Shown piece after piece: positions 6,703-10,931 of a stretch of DNA of 10,931 bases. Both the position numbers and the translations under genes were made by a program. The notes below the pieces were generated by a model. The model saw only the letters and a program-made list of their open reading frames with translations. It was not told where the DNA came from and ran no database searches. Numbering within the stretch: position 1 is the stretch's first letter; each line of letters starts with the position of its first letter. This DNA comes from Betaproteobacteria bacterium (GTDB lineage: Bacteria; Pseudomonadota; Gammaproteobacteria; Burkholderiales; Casimicrobiaceae). The stretch is taken from the NCBI GenBank assembly GCA_005888865.1, contig VBCL01000069.1, positions 12,927 through 23,857 of the forward strand, read 5' to 3'.

Positions 6703-8136
6703 ATGGGCAAGGTCACGGGCTTCATGGAGCTCGAGCGGATCAAGGAAGTCGTCCTCCCGGTCGACGAGCGGGTCCGCCATTACCGCGAGTTCATCCTCAC
6801 GCTCAAGGACGATGAGGCGGCAAAACAGGGGGCCCGCTGCATGGACTGCGGCATCCCGTTCTGCCAGTCGGGCTGCCCGGTCAACAACATCATCCCCGAC
6901 TGGAACGATCTTGTGTACCGGCACGATCTGCGCGAAGCGCTCGACGTGCTGCACTCGACCAACAATTTCCCGGAGTTCACCGGCCGCATTTGCCCGGCGC
7001 CCTGCGAGGCGGCGTGCACGCTCAACATCAACAACGATCCGGTCGGGATCAAGTCGATCGAGCACTTCATCATCGATCGCGGATGGGAAGAAGGCTGGGT
7101 CGTGCCGCAGCCACCGTCGGAGAAGACGGGAAAACGCGTCGCCGTCGTCGGGTCCGGACCCGCGGGGATGGCCTGCGCGCAGCAGCTCGCGCGCGCGGGT
7201 CACGACGTCGTGCTCTTCGAGAAGAACGACCGGATCGGCGGCCTCCTGCGCTACGGGATTCCCGACTTCAAGCTCGAAAAAGGACACATCGATCGCCGGG
7301 TCGCGCAGATGCGAGCGGAGGGCGTCGAATTTCGCGCGGGCGTGGCCGTCGGCGGCACCGCGCCCGGTTCCCTCCCGGCGCGCACGCTGGTCGAGGAGTT
7401 CGATGCCGTGGCCATCACCGCGGGATCGGAGCATCCGCGCGATCTCGCCGTCCCCGGTCGCGAGCTCGACGGCGTCCATTTCGCGATGGACTTTCTGCCG
7501 CTGCAGAACCGGCGCGTCGCCGGCGACGCGGACGTCCCTCCGCTTTCCGCACACGGCAAGCACGTGGTCGTGATCGGCGGAGGCGACACCGGGTCCGACT
7601 GTGTCGGAACGTCGAATCGCCAGGGCGCAACGTCGATCGTGCAGTTCGAGTTGCTGCCGCAGCCGCCGGAGCACGAGAACAAACCGCTGGTCTGGCCGTA
7701 CTGGCCGATCAAGATGCGCACCTCGACGTCGCACGAGGAAGGCTGTGATCGCGACTGGGCAGTGCAGACGAAGGCGTTCCGCGGCGAACGCGGCAAGGTC
7801 AAGGCGCTGGTCGCCTGCCGCGTCGACTGGAAGGATGGCAAGCTGCACGACGTCCCGGGGAGCGAGTTCGAGCTCAAAGCCGATCTCGTGCTGTTCGCGA
7901 TGGGCTACGTGCACCCGGTGCACGAAGGCATGCTCGACGAGCTCGGCGTGAAGTACGACGCGCGCGGCAACGTCGCGGCCGACACGGAGTGCTACCAGAC
8001 CTCGACACCGAAGGTTTTCGCCGCCGGCGATACCCGGCGCGGCCAGTCGCTGGTCGTGTGGGCGATTCGCGAAGGACGCCAGTGCGCGCGGGCGATCGAC
8101 GAATTTCTCATGGGAGCCTCCGAGCTTCCGCGGTAA
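6703..8136 (+). CDS. gltD: Glutamate synthase (NADPH) small subunit
   Basis: A 477-residue beta subunit of GOGAT. It oxidises NADPH through FAD and passes electrons by Fe-S centres to GltB. The N-terminal cysteines are C46, C49, C54 and C58 (CMDCGIPFCQSGCPVNN) and C97, C101 and C105 (GRICPAPCEAACTL), the 4Fe-4S ligand regions of this family. The FAD Rossmann motif is VAVVGSGPAG (150-155 are the GxGxxG residues) and the NADPH motif is VVVIGGGDTGSD (292-298). The C-terminal FAD contact is KVFAAGDTRRGQSLVVWAI. Length and N-terminus (MGKVTGFME) are normal for the family, which supports ATG 6703 over GTG 6700. It lacks a clear ribosome binding site, and the repeat element lies directly upstream, so translation may depend on coupling. 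The gene itself looks intact. Confidence 0.95.
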   Translation: MGKVTGFMELERIKEVVLPVDERVRHYREFILTLKDDEAAKQGARCMDCGIPFCQSGCPVNNIIPDWNDLVYRHDLREALDVLHSTNNFPEFTGRICPAPCEAACTLNINNDPVGIKSIEHFIIDRGWEEGWVVPQPPSEKTGKRVAVVGSGPAGMACAQQLARAGHDVVLFEKNDRIGGLLRYGIPDFKLEKGHIDRRVAQMRAEGVEFRAGVAVGGTAPGSLPARTLVEEFDAVAITAGSEHPRDLAVPGRELDGVHFAMDFLPLQNRRVAGDADVPPLSAHGKHVVVIGGGDTGSDCVGTSNRQGATSIVQFELLPQPPEHENKPLVWPYWPIKMRTSTSHEEGCDRDWAVQTKAFRGERGKVKALVACRVDWKDGKLHDVPGSEFELKADLVLFAMGYVHPVHEGMLDELGVKYDARGNVAADTECYQTSTPKVFAAGDTRRGQSLVVWAIREGRQCARAIDEFLMGASELPR

Positions 8137-8147
8137 TCTGAAGCCGG

Positions 8148-9026
8148 ATGACGGATATCGTCTCGCTGGGCTTGACGAGCTGGCGGCCCGAGCTCGAGTC
8201 CGCGGCGCAGCAGACTGCGATCCGGACGATCGAGGGCGGCGGGGTGCTGGTACTGCCGCGTCTGTCCTTCGAGCTCTCAGCCGAAGAGGTTCGCTTCCTT
8301 TCGCCGACGTGGTCGGACGGCCGGGCGAAGAACATCAGTCTCGACGGCGCCGCCCTCAGGGGTGCGTATGGACTCGACCAGGATCTCGGCGCGCTCGCGC
8401 GCATGATCGAACGCTTCGGCGCGTCCGCCGGGGATTTGGTGACCGCGCTTTTTCCGCGGTACGCGCCCTATGTCAAGCGGGCGCGCACGAGCTTTCGCCC
8501 GCAACCCGCCGTGGGTCGCCCGGTGTCGTGGCGGAAGGACGACGCGCGATTGCACATCGACGCCTTCCCTTCGCGCCCGAATCACGGCGAACGCATCCTG
8601 CGCGTGTTCTCGAACGTGAATCCGGTGGAGGATCGCGTCTGGCGCGTCGGCGAGGCGTTCGCGACGATGGCGCAGACCTTCCTGCCGCGAATCGGCAAGC
8701 CAATGCCGGGTATCCCTGCGCTGCTCGCCGCGCTGCGCGTCACCAAAGGCGTTCGCAGCGAGTACGATCATCTGATGCTCGGCCTGCACGACAACGCCAA
8801 AGCCGATCTCGATTACCAAAGGCGCTGCGAGCAGCAGACCGTGCATTTCGCACCCGGAACCACGTGGCTCTGCTTCTCCGATCAGGTCATGCACGCTGCG
8901 GTTTCGGGGCAGCACATGCTGGAGCAGACCATTCATCTGCCGGTCACGGCGCTCTACGATCCCGGCAGCTCGCCGTTGGCGATTCTGGAGCGGCTTTGTG
9001 GACGGCGCTTGCTACCTGCGCACTGA
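8148..9026 (+). CDS. kdoO: Kdo hydroxylase family protein (Fe(II)/2-oxoglutarate dioxygenase)
   Basis: A 292-residue protein resembling KdoO. In Burkholderia and Yersinia that enzyme hydroxylates a Kdo sugar of the LPS inner core to Ko, using Fe(II), O2 and 2-oxoglutarate. The signature region is DDARLHIDAFPSRPNHGERI, with an HxD iron motif at H136/D138. RVFSNVNP (152-159) and W165-RVGEAF follow. A distal histidine, probably H249, lies in FSDQVMHAAVSGQHMLEQT, which is typical of this family's C-terminal core. There is no signal peptide or membrane segment, so it is cytosolic, acting on LPS precursors at the inner membrane. The start is 11 bases after the gltD stop with only a weak ribosome binding site (GAAG), so it is likely cotranscribed with gltD. 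The call rests on motif memory; another member of the same dioxygenase family with a different substrate is possible. Confidence 0.78.
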   Translation: MTDIVSLGLTSWRPELESAAQQTAIRTIEGGGVLVLPRLSFELSAEEVRFLSPTWSDGRAKNISLDGAALRGAYGLDQDLGALARMIERFGASAGDLVTALFPRYAPYVKRARTSFRPQPAVGRPVSWRKDDARLHIDAFPSRPNHGERILRVFSNVNPVEDRVWRVGEAFATMAQTFLPRIGKPMPGIPALLAALRVTKGVRSEYDHLMLGLHDNAKADLDYQRRCEQQTVHFAPGTTWLCFSDQVMHAAVSGQHMLEQTIHLPVTALYDPGSSPLAILERLCGRRLLPAH

Positions 9027-9091
9027 AGCGACAAGATCACATGGTTGAGCCGTCCGGCCCGCTGAGTTGCGGCCGACCACGAACGCTCGCC

Positions 9092-10213
9092 ATGATGCGA
9101 CCCCGAAACGACACCCTGCTTCGCGCGCTCTCCCGCGAACCCACGGAGCATGTCCCGATCTGGCTCATGCGCCAGGCAGGGCGCTACCTGCCCGAGTACA
9201 ACGCGACCCGGGCGCGCGCGGGAAGCTTCATGCAGCTCTGCCAGGATCCCGCGCTGGCCACCGAGGTCACCTTGCAGCCGCTCGCGCGCTTCCCGCTCGA
9301 TGCAGCGATCCTTTTCTCCGACATTCTCACCATTCCCGACGCGATGGGACTGGGTCTTTCGTTCGTCGAGGGCGAGGGGCCGCGCTTCGCGCGGCCGCTG
9401 TCCGACGAGGCGGCGGTCGGGCGTCTGGCCGTGCCCGATCTCGCGCGCCTTGCCTATGTGTTCGACGCGGTTTCCGCGATCAAGCGTGCGTTGGACGGCA
9501 GCGTTCCCCTGCTCGGGTTCGCGGGCAGCCCGTTTACGCTGGCCTGTTACATGATCGAGGGCTGCGGCAGCGCGGACTTTTCGCGGGTACGCCGCCTCCT
9601 GTATGCGCGGCCCGATCTTCTCCATCGCATTCTCGCCATCAATGCGGAGGCTGTCGCTGCGTACCTCGCCGAGCAGGTCCGCCACGGCGCGGATGCGGTG
9701 ATGATCTTCGATACGTGGGGAGGCCTGCTCTCCGCCGGCGCCTATGCGGCGTTCTCACTGGCCTATATCGAGCGCGTGCTGCAAAGGCTACGAGCGGCGG
9801 GTAGCCCGGCGCCCACGATTGTCTTCACCAAGGGCGGCGGCCAGTGGCTCGAGCGCATCGCCGGCTGCGGCTGCAGCGCCATCGGGCTCGATTGGATGAC
9901 CGACCTGGCGGGGGCACGCGCCCGGGTAGGCGCGCGCGTCGCCCTGCAAGGCAATCTCGACCCGCAGGTATTGTTGTCGACCCCTGCCGCCATCGAGGCG
10001 GAGGCCCGCGCGATCCTCGAGGCTGCCGGACCCGAGCCGGGGTTTATTTTCAATCTCGGCCATGGGATCGTTCCCGAGACGCCCCCGGAGCACGTCGCCA
10101 CCCTGGTGGGCTGCGTGCATGCCCTGTCGGACGTCCGCTCGAGCCGGAAACAGACTTCCGTCGAAGGGAAATCGCCGCGAACCCGCGTGGAGCCTCGCTC
10201 TTCGGGGACTTGA
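9092..10213 (+). CDS. hemE: Uroporphyrinogen decarboxylase
   Basis: A cytoplasmic, cofactor-free enzyme that removes four carboxyl groups from uroporphyrinogen III to give coproporphyrinogen III in heme synthesis. Visible motifs, numbered from the second Met (9095): signature 1 PIWLMRQAGRYLPEY (21-35), the catalytic Asp in LFSDILTIPDAMG (D76), signature 2 GFAGSPFTLACYMIEG (141-156), FDTWGGLL (205-212), the LQGNLDP loop, and NLGHGI with the conserved His323. The core normally begins a few residues before 'NDTLLRAL', which favours ATG 9092 or 9095. An in-frame ATG at 9041 would add 17 residues. None of the three has a good ribosome binding site. The family usually ends soon after the 'VHALS' position (345); here about 27 polar, Arg/Ser-rich residues follow, a tail of unknown meaning. 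It lies 65 bases after kdoO with no visible terminator between. Confidence 0.93.
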   Translation: MMRPRNDTLLRALSREPTEHVPIWLMRQAGRYLPEYNATRARAGSFMQLCQDPALATEVTLQPLARFPLDAAILFSDILTIPDAMGLGLSFVEGEGPRFARPLSDEAAVGRLAVPDLARLAYVFDAVSAIKRALDGSVPLLGFAGSPFTLACYMIEGCGSADFSRVRRLLYARPDLLHRILAINAEAVAAYLAEQVRHGADAVMIFDTWGGLLSAGAYAAFSLAYIERVLQRLRAAGSPAPTIVFTKGGGQWLERIAGCGCSAIGLDWMTDLAGARARVGARVALQGNLDPQVLLSTPAAIEAEARAILEAAGPEPGFIFNLGHGIVPETPPEHVATLVGCVHALSDVRSSRKQTSVEGKSPRTRVEPRSSGT

Positions 10214-10229
10214 CAAAAGTCGAAAACCT

Positions 10230-10276
10230 GCTCCTCCGCGCTCCACTTATGCACAAAGCCGATCTGCCGGAGGGGC
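10230..10276. terminator. Possible weak transcription stop after hemE
   Basis: GCTCCTCCG (10230-10238) pairs with CGGAGGGGC (10268-10276) with one G-T wobble, 17 bases after the hemE stop. The loop is 29 bases and no U-tract follows, so it is a poor intrinsic terminator; it may act in another way or be chance. Confidence 0.25.
10247..10255 (+). promoter_or_regulatory. DnaA box (TTATGCACA)
   Basis: An exact match to the relaxed DnaA consensus TTATNCACA, just after hemE and in the same orientation as the stronger box at 10428. Confidence 0.4.
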
Positions 10277-10341
10277 GATACGGGCGCTCAAGAGGGGACG
10301 CCGAGCATAGCTGTCATAAGTCAATGAAGGGTATGTAGTAT

Positions 10342-10436
10342 TTTTGCACCGGTCCAAGCGTGAGACATTGCACCTCCCGCAAAAAACGAGCCAATGCACG
10401 ACTAGCAACGCCGACTTACGCACAAATTTATCCACA
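10342..10436 (+). promoter_or_regulatory. Row of DnaA-box-like sites ahead of priA
   Basis: TTATCCACA (10428-10436) is a perfect strong DnaA box. TTACGCACA (10416-10424) has one mismatch to TTATNCACA and starts exactly 12 bases earlier. Weaker same-strand GCAC-centred look-alikes start at 10392 (CAATGCACG), 10366 (CATTGCACC) and 10342 (TTTTGCACC). Successive starts are 24, 26, 24 and 12 bases apart, and the matches generally become poorer away from the strong box. It may regulate priA or bind DnaA for titration. Only the last two sites are good matches. Confidence 0.4.
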
Positions 10437-10563
10437 AGACTCGATGCGTCTTGGAGCTAGTTCTTAAAAACTAATGACTTGGCAAACAATGCTGCGAAAC
10501 TCCATCAATATTCAGAACACTACAAGTTGCGCGGCTCGCCGTCTGCCGCGCTAGGGATGCGCG

Positions 10564-10931
10564 GTGGCGGTGGTCCGTGTCGCGTTGCCCGTTGCGGTCG
10601 ACCGGCTCTTCGATTATTGGCTTCCCGACGGTTTGGATGTGCGGCGCGGCTCCGTGCTCCGCACGCGCCTGGGGCGACGACGCATGCTGGGCGTCGCAGT
10701 CGAGCTCACGCCTAATAGCGAGCTCGCGCCGGAGCAGCTTACGCCGATCGACGAAGTTGCCGCCGAGCTGCCGCCGCTGGCGGACGACCTGTGTGCACTG
10801 GCGCGTTTCATTTCCGCGTACTACCAGCAGCCCATCGGGCAATGCTTCGCCCAGATGTTGCCGCCACTCGTCAGGCGCAGGCAGATCATCCAACCGGCAT
10901 TGCAGGCAGGCACTGCGGTCGCGGACGGCCC
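10564..10931 (+). CDS. priA: Primosomal protein N' (replication restart helicase PriA), N-terminal part
   Basis: The first 122 codons of a gene that runs off the right edge. The peptide VRVALPVAVDRLFDYWLPDG (residues 4-23), a basic LGRRRMLGVAVEL strand (37-48) and ARFISAYYQQPIGQCFAQMLPPLVRR (80-105) match the PriA N-terminal 3'-end DNA-binding domain and the start of its winged-helix region. PriA is a superfamily 2 helicase that recognises stalled forks and reloads the replisome; its helicase motifs and zinc-binding cysteines lie beyond the window. The GTG start at 10564 has AGGGA (10553-10557) six bases upstream, and an in-frame TAG at 10552 excludes any start further left. GTG 10570 is a less likely alternative. 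The DnaA-box-like row lies 127 bases upstream. Confidence 0.88.
   Translation, partial: MAVVRVALPVAVDRLFDYWLPDGLDVRRGSVLRTRLGRRRMLGVAVELTPNSELAPEQLTPIDEVAAELPPLADDLCALARFISAYYQQPIGQCFAQMLPPLVRRRQIIQPALQAGTAVADG

Larger units (their letters stand above)
6581..6703 (+). other. 40-codon mini-ORF bridging gltB and gltD (unproven)
   Basis: ATG 6581 shares TGATG with the gltB stop (TGA 6579-6581). The frame stays open for 40 codons through the repeat element and ends at TGA 6701-6703, which shares TGATG with the gltD start. AAGGA (6567-6571), nine bases before its ATG, is a good ribosome binding site inside the gltB end. The peptide (MRVLRFRHP...LTPSPSPSGRGE...LRRDLRIA) looks like translated repeat DNA, so it probably has no function as a protein. 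Its translation could carry ribosomes to gltD. Confidence 0.25.
10214..10563. other. Non-coding, AT-richer region between hemE and priA
   Basis: A 350-base stretch with no convincing gene. The short ORFs on both strands start at weak codons or have no recognisable sequence. It is visibly richer in A and T than the rest of the window, especially 10310-10530. It holds DnaA-box-like sites, a long-loop stem (10230-10276), a small inverted repeat CAAGAC (10435-10440) / GTCTTG (10448-10453) and presumably the priA promoter. TTGGCA at 10479-10484 is a fair -35, but no -10 box lies at good spacing. Confidence 0.6.

Noticed and set aside
8309..9040. Long upstream extension of the hemE frame through kdoO
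   Set aside because: The frame is open by chance in GC-rich DNA; the extra residues are Arg-rich and unrelated to HemE, whose core starts near 9092.
10247..10435. A 62-residue minus-strand ORF (MDKFVRKSALLVV...)
   Set aside because: It has no ribosome binding site and no family resemblance, and it spans the DnaA-box-like sites and the hemE-priA spacer. Chance is likelier.
10214..10563. Chromosomal origin of replication (oriC)
   Set aside because: Only two or three good DnaA boxes are present, and no dnaA, dnaN, rpmH, parAB or gidA gene lies beside it. No clear AT-rich unwinding repeats are seen.
10479..10715. A 78-residue ORF starting at TTG 10479 and overlapping priA
   Set aside because: It is in a different frame from the clear PriA N-terminus, begins with a rare start codon without a ribosome binding site, and becomes Arg/Ala-rich within priA.

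Overview
The window is a GC-rich stretch of housekeeping chromosome. It most likely comes from a betaproteobacterium, or a close relative in a metagenome. Three things point that way: aroB close to gltBD, hemE next to priA, and a gene for a Kdo-hydroxylase-family protein of the kind known from Burkholderia. These rest on protein motifs and remembered gene order, not on a search.

Layout, left to right. Bases 2-151 are the 3' end of aroB (+). A strong hairpin at 181-208 separates it from a convergent gene (225-1586, -) for an exported Ig-like lipoprotein. A 298-base divergent region (1587-1884) holds two hairpins, a 9-bp inverted repeat and candidate promoters for gltB. Next comes gltB (1885-6581, +), the glutamate synthase large subunit, which is split by a one-base deletion near 2956. 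A 121-base junction (6582-6702) carries a dispersed-repeat-like hairpin element. It is followed by gltD (6703-8136, +), the small subunit; a kdoO-like gene (8148-9026, +); and hemE (9092-10213, +). A 350-base AT-richer non-coding stretch with DnaA-box-like sites (10214-10563) leads into the 5' part of priA (10564-end, +).

The genes serve nitrogen assimilation (GltB and GltD form NADPH-GOGAT), aromatic amino acid synthesis (AroB), LPS inner-core modification (KdoO), heme synthesis (HemE) and replication restart (PriA). gltB, gltD, kdoO and probably hemE lie on one strand with small gaps and could be one transcription unit. No tRNA, rRNA, CRISPR array, insertion sequence or phage gene was seen.

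I found no clearly new biological system. The points most worth a second look are the gltB frameshift; the gltB-gltD junction, where a repeat element, a 40-codon mini-ORF with TGATG overlaps at both ends and two mutually exclusive hairpins lie against the gltD start; and a run of DnaA-box-like sites at near-regular spacing before priA.
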